Program-made: the position numbers and the translations under genes
The notes under the pieces: generated by a model
The model's input: the letters and a program-made list of their open reading frames with translations, nothing else
What the model was told of the DNA's origin: nothing
Databases searched by the model: none
Assembly: GCF_041381155.1 (NCBI RefSeq)
Contig: NC_091143.1
Location: 26,749,695-26,813,694, forward strand
Length of the DNA: 64,000 nucleotides
Direction of reading: 5' to 3'
From: Argopecten irradians
Lineage: Eukaryota; Mollusca; Bivalvia; Pectinida; Pectinidae
Shown here: positions 10,416 to 23,800 of the stretch, piece after piece
Position numbering within the stretch: position 1 is the stretch's first letter
Layout: every line of letters starts with the position of its first letter

Positions 10416-13400
10416 ATGGACGGACAAATAGATACAGACGAACTTTGGATAGCTTTGGGACCATGGGGAAGATTCCAATGCACCCAGATAGCACTAGTAC
10501 TGATAACTATCATCAATTTGGCGTTTCACCTTCTTTCTACAGTTTTCATCGGTATGAATTTATGAATTTGAAAAATGATTAACCAATAGTGTATAACTCC
10601 TGCATAGATGTTAAATTTCGAGGGTGTAATATTTCGTGATTAACTATTATATGTAAATAATCCGTGGGGAAATATTTTCGCGAATTTTTCTTGTAGTCTT
10701 TGAAAGTGCAATTTATGAGACTGACATGCAAAACCATGATTTTTTTTATACATTCGCAAAGTATTAAAATTCACGAATTTGAGTGAATCCGCGAATTTAG
10801 CGAAAACAAACCCCTCGCAAATATTAGCAACTGTACAGTACAAGTATGTAGCATTTTTGAGAGACGACTATTGCCTTAAAGCGTTTATCCTCCCGAAATA
10901 ACTGTTTATATTATTAAATACCATGTTCAAATATGCTACAATGTAGGCCAACGACTTATGGTGATTTTAATCTATCAAAAACAGGAACATATGAATTCAA
11001 ATCGAGATTGTGGTTGATTTGATGTGCGAATATTAGTCAGTAAACTGTTCAACAGATTCAGTACAACAAGAACTTGACCTAGATCTGACGGCAGGTGTAG
11101 TTATGTAGGTTTGCTCCCCTGAAGTCATTATTATCTTCACTTTTTAGACTGACAAAAAATATTTACCTGCCCATTCTTCATCAGAATATTTTGCATATTG
11201 TATTTACGTTTTTAAGTAAATATGTACATTTATGTATTGATAACTTTGCAGCTTACCGACCACCGTTTCAGTGTAATGAGACCACAGTGGGTGCGACATT
11301 TACTGAAGACATAAATCGTACGCATGCCAACATCTCCTACAGTTTTGTGTACAACAAGTGCACTATAGACGTGTACAAGGCTAATTCGACACTCCTCAAG
11401 ACAACAGAATGTGTATCGGGATACTCGTATCCAGTTCCAAAAGACAGAACTCTAGATACTGAGGTTAGTGTGATTTATCAAGTGTCAACCAGCGTTAAGT
11501 AAAACAATGGAACTAATAGATATTTGCAATTTTATTTATATAATGTTTTACATGGTTGAAACTAAAATATACATTGGGTCCATGGAAAATGTTGTTCACC
11601 TTGCACATGCATAACAATACAGCTTTTTTTCATAGATTCAATATGTTTCTGTATCAATGTGGTATAGTAAGTCTATTTCAAAATTCATAAAAAAACCACA
11701 TTATTCCACCACAACAAAGACACCACCACAAGACGCTATAAAGAACCAACTTAACATATTACAGTTAGCAATCAATCAACAACAAAACTTACTTATCATA
11801 TCATCATATCATTCATGTTAAACATTATAAAACGACTATATCACTACGATGATCTTTTTAACCTCTTTTACTGATATCCTAACACTGCTTTTATTTCATT
11901 TTTTTGTTTTTTGTTTTTTTTTTTGGTTTTTTTTTGTTATTCAATTAAAGGAGTTTGAGAGCTTTGAGTCGAATACGGGGATTTACCTCCTAATTAAAAT
12001 CAAAGACAATAATGACACACTCTCTTACAATGTACGTAATTGCTACTTCTCAAAGTACAAATAATTCTCTCGCTTTGCTTTGCTAACAAACCGCCTGTCA
12101 GACATGTTTGTTTACGGCATCAGGTCCGCTGAAAGTGACGTAATAATCACCCATGACGTAATCAAATATATATATGAAAACTTATATAGGCTTTGCCTGT
12201 TGTTTAATCACTTGACATATAAAATCTTTGTCAATATCATTCGATAAAATGAAATCAGATATATATTACGCCAGTAGCTACCAAATACATAGAAAATGCG
12301 TGGCCAGTGTCTTTTAAAAATAAAAAATATTTTAAGCTGTTTTTGGCGAGGGTTAAGAAAGACAAAAGTGGTAGCCTTTCTTTCTCGACCAAGTAAATGC
12401 CAAGTGATTTATCAAAGGTGGGGTTAATATTAATATCAGTCTCTTTACCTACTTTCAGTGGGATCTTGTATGTGACAGAGCAGAGCTTGCCGAACTGTCT
12501 CAGACCTTAGTGATCCTAGGACAGGCATGTGGATCGGCTATATTTACATCTCTGGCAGACAAATTCGGGAGAAAGAAAGTTCACATCTTCGGACATATTT
12601 CGTTATTCGCCACATCCTTCGCGATAGCGTGGTCTCCTAATTACACTGTGTTTGCTGTGCTAAGGTTCATATTAGGTGCCGTGCATCAGGTAATAATATC
12701 GTTGTTTAAAAGGTGTTTTTTTTCTGGTAAAAAAAAAACAAATAAAAGATAACGTAGTGAAATAAATAGTTTCAAGGAACTCGTAAACATGTACTTTCAC
12801 TGAAAATTTAGTTCCATGATTTTTCTTATTTTAGTTTCTTTATATTCTGTATTTGCATATTATAGATTTATCTGCCATTGCGACGGGTACTGATTTTGAC
12901 GTCATGTGTTTACGAACGTAACGTCATATTTTTTCGGAGAAAACGACGTCAATTGTACGCAAAAATGATAACGTACATCTCTGTAACTCTGTACCTATCA
13001 ACATGGTGGCTAGCTCTGTAGTATGTTAAGGCGGAATATCTAGTTCACCATATAGTTTTAAAGTTGTAGAAAGACAAGTATATATGTATATGAAATTATT
13101 AAGTGTATTGTTTAAAACTATTTGAAGTGTGCTTAATTTCTTCAGTCTTGGTTTTAATTGGTTTTACGTCCAATTACCAGCCAAGGTAATTTACATTTTA
13201 AGAACGTGATAGGATAATGTGATGGAGGAAAACCGGAGTACTGCTAGAAAAACACCAACCTGGGTTTAGTATCAGAAACTGCCCTACGTGGGATTCGGAC
13301 TTTCGACCGAAAGATGAATGGTTCATGGTAATATGTAGGGAAATATCAACCATTCGGCACCTGCTTCTTCCTGTACCATGTTTTTACATAGCAAGTTATA

Positions 13401-16400
13401 CAAATTAATGTGAGGTAAACTCATCTTCCACAATTTTGTACCCGCAGGGCTCTGGATTAACTATGAATATCATTTGCCTAGAGATTCTACCGTTGAAAGT
13501 ACGGTATTTAGCAGAGATAATGGGACAGACTTTCTGGACTACTGGAATTGTTCTATTGTCAGCCTTCGGATATCTTTTCCGGGATTTCTCTTGGCGATAC
13601 CTCCAAATGGCGCTAGCTCTCATGGCATGCTATAGCCTCATAGAATACTGGTAATTGTTTTAATTACTAACGCAAAAACTTGATAACTACATAATTAATA
13701 TACTCGGAAGAGAAATGCGTCATTGACTAATATTTTAACCATGCTCTTTAATTGAAAATAGGATTGTTCTTAGTACATAATGATGATGGTGTAGTTTCTT
13801 TAGTGATGATGATGGATTTACGTTTAATGATCTTAATCTGCATTTGATAGTTGATCGGTGATTCCTGTTACATTTATGTGTTACTAATTTACAAAACAAA
13901 TACATGTGATATTGTCTATTTCCTGCTAGAAATACTGTATGTTTACTTTTATTGATTCTTTTAACAGGCTCCTGGACGAATCGGTCAGGTGGTTACTAGC
14001 CAATGGAAAAACAAAACAAGCAGAAAAAATCATTAGAAAAGCGGCGAAAATGAACGGAAAGAATTTCAATGACGTCATCCAAGCAGCTACAATTCAAACT
14101 TCTGTAAATCAGAATGGCGCCGAGAAGAAACTGTCTACGATAGCTGGTAACAAAGATAATGTTTCAAAGGACAAAGAACAGGTGGTCGCTCCTGTACCAA
14201 TCAAACGATACAATGTCATCACCATCTTTCGTCATAAGATCATCTTAATAAATTCATTAATTCTTTGGTTTACGTGGTAAGTACAACTGTTTGGTTTTAT
14301 CAGATTTGTTCTATTAACAACAAGGGTCTTATAAGGACGTGCAAGGGTTATTTGTGGAGTAAAGCTGAAGCACCAGTAGAAAAACCACCGACCAGAGGTC
14401 CTTACCTGGCAACTGCGCTTTCATCTTAGTTTAGTGTATTGTATAGTAATTTCTCTTTCTTTCTCTTTTCTGAAAGTAATACTTATTGCCATGGAGTGAT
14501 TTGTATGCCCAAAGAGTAATTCCAATGATCAACGTAAAATAGAAATGATATAAAACAGTAATATACTTGTTTTAGACTAAATAATTTCAAACGACCTGTA
14601 GACCTTGGTTTTGTTATCTTGTTTTAAGTCTAAATATTAAAAGGTAATCCAAAATATATTACAATTTCTTATAGGGTTCCAGACGATATGCAATATACTA
14701 AAACATTTTTCATATGGCATAAGTATGGTGGTATATTTCTGCAAATGTTACGGTAACTCAAGTTAACAAGAAACTGTTGTCGTCCAGTCGAGTTATAGTA
14801 CCACTTGCTGAGATATTTATGTCGGCACGTCGATTTATCAGGAAGTCGAATTATACTATTGCTCTATCGCTATCAATGATCACGTTATAATAAGCCAAGT
14901 CGACTTTTTATGGACTCATGGTACATTGTTGAAGGTTTGTGGATTGCTTGGTGTACTACGCTATCTCTCTGACCACTTCAGCGTTGTCGGGTAACCGATT
15001 TGTCAACTTTTTCCTGATCGCCATTGTCGAATACCCGGCAGTCTTCTTGGAATATCTCCTTTTGAATAGGTATTTCAATTCATATTCTTGTATAAATTTT
15101 AAGCATATCGTTGATGCTTTCATTCATTATTTCGACATCATTTAATATACTGGTACCAAAGCATTAAAACTTATTCTGAAACTTAAACTAGACTGGTCTT
15201 TTTTATGTTTGGATAGCGTACTGAAAAACATTGTCTTGGATCTTCTATATGACTTAATGAATATTTAGAAATTTCTAATCACGCATAGACGGACGTTAAT
15301 AATGTCAAATACAATTAAAAACATTTAATATATTAGAATTACATTTCGTCGATTCTTAGATTTTAAAACAATATCGTTAAATACAATTAATTTGATAGCA
15401 AGAAATGACGCAAGTTTGTTCCATGTGTAATTCAAATTAAAAATGACGTTATATTACTTTCAGAATCGGCAGACGTAAAACCTGTATCTTGTTTCACGTT
15501 ATAGCAGGAACAGCACTTACAGTGTCTACAATATGTATGACGGTCTCAGGTAAAATAACCTTTTGTCTTATCTCAGATTGTTCGTCTTCTTTTTGAACAT
15601 TGTGCTTTTTATTTCTGAAGCCATTTTGGTTTTCCACAACGGTAGCAGGAAAAGGATTTGCAATTGTTTTACTTTTGGAGCATCTGTAATCAGTACTTTA
15701 TTCCGTACAGAGAAAAACGTTTTATATAAAGTAGTTTTTTCCGGGATGTAATAAACTATTATATTAAAGTGACAATTTAGTCAGGGAGTACAATGAAATC
15801 TCGATTTATCTAGAAAGTAAACATGTCCTAATGAAACATTTTGTGTAGTTATCACTGTGAATTGTCCACTACCATGATAAGTGTATTCGATGCGAAAACT
15901 AGCTCTCTCTCTCCGTGTCAGTACACATTTGATGGAGCAACATTGTAAAGTAAAGTGTTGTAAAGTAACCTTTGTCTATTACAACATCTGTTCTTACTGT
16001 AGTGTATTTTACCTTTTCAGTTGTTTGATAATTATGGAAAGTACTTTTTGTTTTCAAAAGAGGTAATTAGCAAATTATATGTAGCTATATATCTCATTTG
16101 CGAAACTTTCGGGAGTCCGGCTATCGTCATAGCGTACACATCCGACCTTCTTAATCGTATAGCTTTGCGATCAGATATCTCATTGTTATGAATTGAGGTT
16201 CTTAACAACAACATGGAATGTAGAAGAATAGTTTTATGCAATAATTTACGATAATGTTATGTAAAAATGTTTACTTCATAGAATTGCCCCTTAAAATACT
16301 ATAAATAAAATAATTGCCCCTTAAAATACTATAAATAAAATATATTCCTGAAGAAAAATACATAATGGCATTCATCTGTTCCTGTTTAGATAAAATTGTT

Positions 16401-19400
16401 ATTCGCCGGCAGTGTGTCAAATAGATATGTGAATATACTTATGTATATTATTCAGGCGGTGTTGGTGCTATTGGAGTTACATCATTGGTGTTCAACCTTG
16501 TCGGAAAGTTTGGTATCACCGGATCCTATAGTTCGATATTCCTGTATACACCTGAGCTGTATCCCACCAACCTTAGGTAAAATAAACATGATACAGTAAG
16601 AAACTCAGGAAATATCACTGGATACATTACATCACTTTGAAAACTAAATGATAGCGATAGAGGCATAGTCTACAGACACGAGTTAGCTCCCTTCAATAGT
16701 TATATCAAAATGCATTACCTTTAGAAAATTAATTATTTAAAAACACTGCCCCTCAAAAGTTTTGTTACAAATACCAATAAAGTACAGAAATTATGACATA
16801 TATAACAGAAAGTTTGTTTATAAGAGTTTCAGTATTCCCATATTGCATACTTACAGCATTGGGTTTGTTTCTATGCTTAACATGGTATTTTTGTATTTGT
16901 ATATATCTAATGTGTTATATTTCAATTTCTGTATGTCAAATATCTGTCTAAATAAAGAGTACTTAATAGGTCTACATGTAGCATGTTGTCCAAATCTATT
17001 GCTTTATTCACTAAAATCGGTTGAAATGAAACATACATTTCAATTACATAAAATAGTGCGAAGCAGTTCATGATGGATTTGTTTAAGGAACAACTAAATT
17101 CATGCTTAAATGAAATCGGACAAAGAATGATCCAATACTTAATGTGAAGATTCGCCGGTGATGTATAAAACGGTCACTGTTAGGATACATACGTTTTGGT
17201 TTCTGTACAATTTCAGTTTTTAGTGTTACTGGTATCAATATATTTTATCTAAAAAATGTATTGGCAGTTGTTATTTACTTTTTATTATTAAAAAGATATT
17301 GAACACCGAATGTCTTAGGCTAGTAATAAATGAGGCATGTAAAAATGCACAATAGAAATATGAAATATTGTTTTGTTATCTTGTCATATATAAAAGTATT
17401 TGTGATATTTGATGATTGTTTTTCTTATTCCTAAACAGGAATGCTGGTTTCGGTATTACCGGGTCTATTTCAAAGATTGGCGGCATGTTGGCACCTTTTG
17501 CAGGCCCATTGGTAATAACTCTTTTGTCTTCATATGTTTTTATTATTAACTTACATTATATATAATAATAATAATAAAAAATACTGTAAGAGGTTTCTTC
17601 ATAATTCCAATTGTTCTGAAATCAGAACGATTTTTTAAGTGTTCCAGCAAAATTAATGTAGTGTAACTTACTTACTTTTGGAGAAAATCGACTTTTTGTG
17701 TCCCTATTTCCCCGATCCAGATATTCACTTTTGCCATACTTGGAAGGTCTTTATCACTACGGTGTTTATTCCCGTTGAAAACAAGCGTTCTGACGCCCTT
17801 CGCGGGTTAAGTTCATTTTACGAATTTAAAGTCAACAAAAGAAGCGGAACAATATCAAGAAACAATGCATTTTCAGCACTAATATCGACATTAGCCGGGC
17901 ACAGAACTCGATACCGGTCAATAAGAATTTCCTGTAATAGTTGCAATAGGAAAATGTTACGATCTCAGTAAATAAATGTTTAATTTCTTTCGTTTGATTC
18001 AATTTCTAAATATGATGACTTGATCCCGAACATTCCAGTGACGTCACATTTAGTAGGAGTGAATGAAACGGCAGTCAGTCCCGCCAAACAGTGACGTCAC
18101 AATCACCGGAATGACGTCGCTTACATATTTCCCACGGTAGTCAAAAGGAGTACACACTCATTCGGTTTGCTGAATGCATCTTTTCTTGATCATCAAAGAA
18201 GCGTTTTCGCTTTGAGTGAAATCGTGTTAATAACAGGCAATTTGCTTTCGTTTTGAATACCATCTTCTGTATATATAATGAAAAAGTTGCAGGATAAACA
18301 GAATACACAGTCACTATCTTACAATACAAGTTTTATTTTGGTGTCGACAGGGAAAACCGAGATGACTCGGCAAAACCTCTTCATCTCATCTCCTCGCATA
18401 AACGATAGCAGCATCGATATTAATTTTAGCAAAATAAAAATGTCCAACGTTTGAAATATTGCAAGAACATTCATTATTTACATAAACCAGTAATAAGAAT
18501 AAACATTTATTTCATCTTGACTAAATAATTTGCAAATCCCATACACCGCCAGCAAGGAGATGTCCTTGGCCTATCGCTACCCACGATGCTCTCGATCGTG
18601 GTCTTATATTATGTAACTTGACTTTTTATGGAATATTAAATCTATATATATATGTATTCAACAGTAAAATTTCTATGAACATGTGTAAAACAAGCAGTCT
18701 GAACTGCTATTCCGAGACCGTAAAATACAATCTTGGTCACCTCAGCCAAAAACACAGGGGCACGCAAATTATAAAACTCGGTTAGCTTTTTTTATTGTCA
18801 TTATTGTTATATACACTGTATGTGATATTTAAGCGAAAACATATATTTTACCTAAGAAGCCGATGATATATATAATGTAAGTATCGGTTAGCTTGTAATG
18901 TTATAATTTTATCCAAAAAAAAAACAATTAGATTTTTAGTAATTTCAATTTCGTTTCTCCGTTCAATGCACATTGGTACCACTATTAAATTACTGCAGCT
19001 TTTAATTCATACTACTACTACTACAAAAAAAAAGATTATCAAACACGTTAATAAAAATTATGAATACCTTAAGCCTGTTATTTCTCAAACATATTCACTA
19101 CAAATACTCCTACTCCCATGTGTTTTATTGGGGCCGCGGTGGCCGAGTGGTTAAGATGTCCCGACATATTACCACAAGCCCTCCACCTCTGGGATGCGGG
19201 TTCGAATCCCATGTGGGGCAGTTGCCAGTTACTGACCGCTGACCGGTGGTTTTTCTCCGGGTACTCCGGCTTTCCTCCACCAACAAACCTGGCACGTCCT
19301 TACATGACCCTGGCTGTTAATAGGACGTAAAACTAAACAAACATGTGTTTTATTACCATTTTGTACACATTTTGATTCCCCTTGATGTTTCTTCAGATGG

Positions 19401-19591
19401 ATTATATAAGGTGGGGTCCAGGAGCTATTTCGGCGGCGCTGTGTTTGATAGCCGTATATCTACTGAGGTTCCTCCCAGAGACCAAAGGATACGAACTTCC
19501 GACTACAATAGAGGAACTGAAGACATGGTACAAAGATCATGCTGGCGATAAAAAGGTCAAACCCATTGAGGAGGAAAATGAGAGCTTGTAA
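10416..19591 (+). CDS. SLC22-type organic ion transporter, gene B (10 coding exons, 566 aa)
   Basis: Exons: 10416-10551, 11252-11463, 12459-12689, 13448-13650, 13968-14276, 14935-15069, 15464-15549, 16456-16576, 17439-17511, 19397-19591; together 1,701 nt, in frame, all GT-AG. The product should be a 12-helix plasma-membrane carrier of the major facilitator superfamily, SLC22 family. Signs: first helix about 25-45; extracellular loop 46-116 with sequons at N54, N67, N72 and N90 and three cysteines, ending in CVSGYSY...TEWDLVCD; loop motif ADKFGRKK about 149-156; ESVRWLL about 265-271 with the following [13 protein letters not shown] helix; RIGRRK after exon 6; [10 protein letters not shown] ending at 478; FLPET 527-531; a charged cytosolic tail. 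No in-frame ATG lies upstream of 10416 in this exon, and the paralogues also start MDG. The length fits the family (about 550 aa). The substrate is unknown. It lies 0.9-1.2 kb from gene C in the same direction. Confidence 0.93.
10612..10850. repeat. Possible dispersed repeat in intron 1 of gene B
   Basis: A stretch rich in CGCGAATT, GCGAATTTAG and ACCCCTCGCAAA strings, ending in a CTGTACAGTAC palindrome. This composition is common in short interspersed repeats of bivalve genomes. No second copy is obvious in the window, so the call is weak. Confidence 0.35.
11870..11950 (+). repeat. T-rich low-complexity tract in intron 2 of gene B
   Basis: Long T runs broken by single G or C, no other signal. 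A reading frame through it only encodes F-rich low complexity. Confidence 0.6.
13149..13366 (-). mobile_element. SINE, minus strand, in intron 3 of gene B
   Basis: It is the reverse complement of the SINE at 19130-19341 across most of its length. The 3' tail lies at about 13157-13190 (TTTTACGTCCAATTACCAGCC), the body near 13222 (GGAGGAAAACCGGAGTACT), and the tRNA-like head at about 13285-13362, including the B-box region GTGGGATTCGGAC. It is more diverged than the 19130 copy, so older. Confidence 0.8.
14289..14420 (-). mobile_element. Truncated SINE, minus strand, in intron 5 of gene B
   Basis: It matches the body and tail of the same SINE family in reverse: ATAAGGACGTGCAAGG, AGAAAAACCACCGACCAG and CTGGCAACTGC in the right order. 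The tRNA-like head is absent, so the copy is 5' truncated or its head has decayed. Confidence 0.7.
16281..16343 (+). repeat. 31-bp tandem duplication in intron 7 of gene B
   Basis: The unit ATTGCCCCTTAAAATACTAT plus AAATAAAATA occurs twice in direct succession with almost no difference, so the duplication is recent. It is non-coding. Confidence 0.75.
19117..19354 (+). mobile_element. Full-length tRNA-Leu-like SINE with 13-bp target duplication
   Basis: The SINE proper is 19130-19341 (212 bp), flanked by perfect 13-bp direct repeats CATGTGTTTTATT at 19117-19129 and 19342-19354. The head looks like a tRNA-Leu/Ser: A box TGGCCGAGTGG (about 19140) and B box GGTTCGAATCC (about 19199). A tRNA-unrelated body follows. 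The perfect duplication marks a young insertion. It lies in intron 9 of gene B. Pol III transcription from the A and B boxes is expected of the class but not shown here. Confidence 0.92.
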
Positions 19592-20570
19592 AAAAATCGT
19601 TAACTGTTTTGGAAATGAACGACAGATTTTTTCTTTCTTTTTTGAATTATATGTGCACTTATTTCCATACTAACTTATCCAGAAGAGCGTTTAATACATG
19701 CCTGTATATTTACATTGATACTACACAGTACCTATATGTTGTTACTAAGCCCAAGGTATGATAATTTCAAATATTGACATTGTAAGTTAGGCACTGGCAT
19801 GCCAAGAGGTTACAAAAAGACTGGGTTTAAATCTGTGTTATGATTCACTGTAAGAATATTGAAAAAATCTTAAAATTGGTCAGTATGAAGATATATACTA
19901 ATTAAAATATTTCAATTGGATTGAAGTATTGTATTTATCTTTGTATATCCGCTTTATCGTTTCACTCATTTTCTATTTCAAACGGGAATGACTAGTTTAA
20001 ATGTAAACATAAGCAATATTGGACAATCAGAGGCGACGTAACAAGCGACGACTCCATTTGTTTCCTTAATGGACCATTAAAAGTATTTTTCAAACAATGT
20101 TTGTTTCTTAAAAGCTAATTTGAACTATATACAATGTGAATCCATTTTGGACAGATCATTATTAAAAATATTACCACAAATCGATGGATTGCACAAAACT
20201 GAATAAAAGTGTCACAAGCGAGAGTGGAAGGAAAGGTAAACGAAACATTTTAGTGGGCGTGAGTTTGCTCCCAGCAATTGTAAGTGACATATTCATTCGA
20301 CGATGTCTATATGTAATTAGGTTGGTTTTGTTGTTCATTATTTCAGTAAGAATGTTTCAGTAAGATAACACTATAATGCAGAGGTAAAATCACAAGAGAA
20401 CTTCAAAACATATCGTGATCTTTAGTACAAAATATAAATGACCTATCCAAATGTTATGAAGATGTGTTACCGTCCCTTAACACACAAACAGCTGCATGAA
20501 TGTGCCCCCCCCAATCGCAATAATACCTTTCCTAACACCATTCTGTTTAATGTAACAAGGTCGTTACAAA
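19592..20570. other. Spacer between genes B and C, with one dispersed repeat
   Basis: It holds the 3' UTR of gene B (limits unknown; an AATAAA occurs at 20202-20207) and the promoter side of gene C. A repeat at about 20005-20160 resembles stretches at 23440-23575 and 27280-27490. Confidence 0.45.
20005..20160 (+). repeat. Dispersed repeat family, copy 1
   Basis: Shares the strings CATTTGTTTCCTTAATGGA and GTTTCTTAAAAGCTAA, and the order of its blocks, with copies inside gene C at about 23440-23575 (intron 3) and 27280-27490 (intron 7). It is non-coding and unclassified; probably a MITE. Confidence 0.55.
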
Positions 20571-20730
20571 ATATTTTTGTATCGAATAGGATTGTTACAT
20601 TGTAAATGCAGCGTCATGTCCAAAACATTTATTCAATAAATAGACCATAATATAAAATAATTATTATAAGAAATTTAAGTTTGATATTCAAAAGCATGCC
20701 TATCATATCATGTGATATTATCATAAACTA
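20570..20730 (+). promoter_or_regulatory. Conserved block upstream of gene C, with E-box-like palindrome
   Basis: This stretch is similar to 30885-31041 upstream of gene D. The best part is TTTGATATTCAAAAGCATGC at 20680 followed by the palindrome-like ATCATGTGAT (20707-20716), about 100 bases before the ATG. Conservation where the neighbouring sequence has diverged suggests the promoter or 5' UTR. Factor identity is inference. Confidence 0.5.
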
Positions 20731-20813
20731 AGAAACAGTGATGTACATGATCCCTAACATTGAATAATGAACCGTCTATCTGGAAAGTCATCTTAACACT
20801 AGCCATTGGAAGT

Positions 20814-23800
20814 ATGGATGGTACCCTCGATGTGGATGAGATCTGGAAATCCCTGGGAACATGGGGGAGGTATCAAAGGGGACAAATATTCCTTTGTTTA
20901 CTGGCAGGTATTCCAACCGCGTTTCACCTCCTTGGGTTCGCTTTTATAGGTAAGTGTTGAGATTTATGAATGATGTAGCTTATTTGCAATGCAAAACTAC
21001 GAGCCTTTCAGCTGACGTAGGACTGTCTTCTTTGCATTCTATTTGAGATTTTTATCAGCTTTAGTATTACTAAAAACAATATCTAAAGAGAAAACAATCG
21101 TTCTATACATGTTTCTTTTCATAAGGATCTTAAATAACATTATCTTCCTATACGTTATCATTATGTATCATTTCGTTGATGACCACATGCAAAAACGTTT
21201 ATTAGCACTATCATTAAATGCCATCCAATTCTACACCAACATGTAATTAACATAATACTTAGTTAATACATTTCTTAATTGCAGCCTACCGTCCACCATT
21301 TCAGTGCCAGGAAACAACAGTAAAGGACATCATTCCTCATCGAGAACTTCACGAAAACAACACTTATAGATTTGTCTACAATAAATGTTCCATCGATGTG
21401 TACAGTAATGAGACGGATGCCAACTCTACACTCATCACAAGTACCGATTGTGTGTCGGGCTATAAGCATGACTTACACCATGATGCCTCCATTGCGACAG
21501 AAGTAAGTTAATCAATACATTGCCTAAGTCTTACCTTGACATGTGTAATTCATACATTACATATCAGCATCAATGTGTCGCATATCATATGACTCCTACA
21601 AATACACACATTTTACTAGATGGTATTGATTAAAACAGGCTAAAGATGACCTTCTACCACCATAGGCTTTGTTATTCAAATTTCAGAACATTGAATAAAC
21701 ACTGCAGTTGGTGATTAACAATTTGTTTATACCACACGTGGTATAAACTCTATACGCATTCTGATTGGCTGTCACAGTGAACTTTGATCATGACCGAACT
21801 ACTTATTTCCCAGTGTCACGTCATCACTGTCAACGTCATATATAATCAAATGACGTCATTTTATGTTGTGATCGCCGCTTGACGTCCAAACATGCTGTTG
21901 GAAAGCTTATGCGTTCTGTCAAAATACGTGATGTTTTCATACATGTTTAAAATTGACCTTTAGTACTAACAATACATCTTGACGGTCAAGAATTGTACTG
22001 ATGAGTTTCGTACATTTAAGGTGTATGAAACGAACTTGATCTTGATGATTATTGCTTGACGATTATCTGGCGAGAAATAGATGATGTCGTGTCGTGCGAA
22101 TGCTTTTACATGTATACATGTAGTCCGACATTGAGTTTTATTTTCTGGAAGCAACTAAGAAGATTTGAACTCAATAAGACGTTAAAGTAGTATTTTTAAT
22201 CCTTCATATGTTCCCAATTAGAAGAATTTGATATCGATGGATTATTTATCAAACGATGGCTTTTGAATACTAATTAGTCTTTTTGCTGATGAAAATATTA
22301 CTACATCTTATTTGCATATTTCCGTAAATACATGTTACTGTATTCCTTCCGTATTTCTATCCGATAAAAACGAATATGATTGTGGTAGAAACAGGTCACA
22401 CTACTCGAGGTTACACAATGAGTGGTTGTTGAATATTTAATTTATTCCACTCTCTTAGGTTTTTTTAAATAACAAAAGAAACTCGCTAAAGCTGGTGTCT
22501 TTTGTAACTTATAAAAAACTCACTCGTGTAGAATAAATTCAATATTCAACAACCATCATTGTGTAACCTCTACATACCCCATAACATGCCGAAACTGTTA
22601 AGATATTATTTGATATACATTTATGCAGTATCTGAAAACGTTTCATTGGTTTATACGACAGAATAAGGTTCAAACAATGTTAATGCTGTCGCCATGACAA
22701 AATGTGTTTTGTATAAGACATTTCTAGACAGTGTTTTTATGATATATGTTTATTACGACAAATGGAACCTTATGACAGAGAAAATATTGATGGATACAAT
22801 GTCATGATTATAATATTTGATCCAAAATCATTTAAAGATATTCTATCTTTCGATTTGACCACAAGATCATAATTTAAATGTTCGCTTAACCAATCGAAAA
22901 TTGCAATGTCATCTATAATTGATTAAGTCCATGCTTCAGTTTGTTTTACACTTAAGTCTGTTTCATTATCTTAAGGCCTGATCCTCACAACGCTCAGTGC
23001 CATGTTAAGTCCTAATAACCTATTTTGATATTGTTTTCCCTTTCAGTGGGATTTGTTTTGTGAAGGAGGGGAATTGGCAGAGCTGACTCAGACCATGGTG
23101 ATTCTAGGACAAGGGATAGGAGCTGTCCTGTTTCCCTCTTTATCAGACAGATTCGGACGCAAACCTGTCCATATATTTTGCCACATTGCAGTATTTTCCA
23201 TAATGCTTGGTTCCGCTTGGGCTCCTAATCCTGTAGTCTTCATCGCCTTAAGATTTATTCTGGGAATTATAATACCGGTAAGTATACCTTTACAAAATGA
23301 CCATTCTAAAATATACAAATACACTTTATGCTTCCAAAGGTATTTTTGAATTTGTATATACAGATCACTCGAGTAGATCGATTATATAGTAACATCTCTA
23401 TAACATAAACATATATAAAGTTAATCCTTAAATTCAATTAATTGAAGTTAATCTCATTGGAATTCCAAAGCAGCGACGCCATTTGTTTCCTTTATGGACT
23501 GTTGAAAGTTTTTTTTTCAAATAATAAAATTGTTTCTTACAAGCTAAATTGAATTATACACAATTTGAATGCAAGTTTTATTGAATAGTTTGACGATTAG
23601 GAATTATACATCTTTGTAGGGAAATGGATTATCAATTGCAATAATGGGATTAGAAACATTGCCAGTAAACTCCAGGTATCTGTGGGTCATTATTGACCAG
23701 CTTTGTTGGACCACGGGATGTATTCTTGTCACTCCAATAGCCTACATCTTCCGGAACATGTCATGGCGAGCTATGCAAATTGCGTTTGCTGCTGCATCTT

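Noticed and set aside
19130-19225. Functional tRNA gene (A and B boxes clear)
   Set aside because: The cloverleaf stems do not pair properly, a SINE body follows, and target duplications flank the unit. It is a SINE head.
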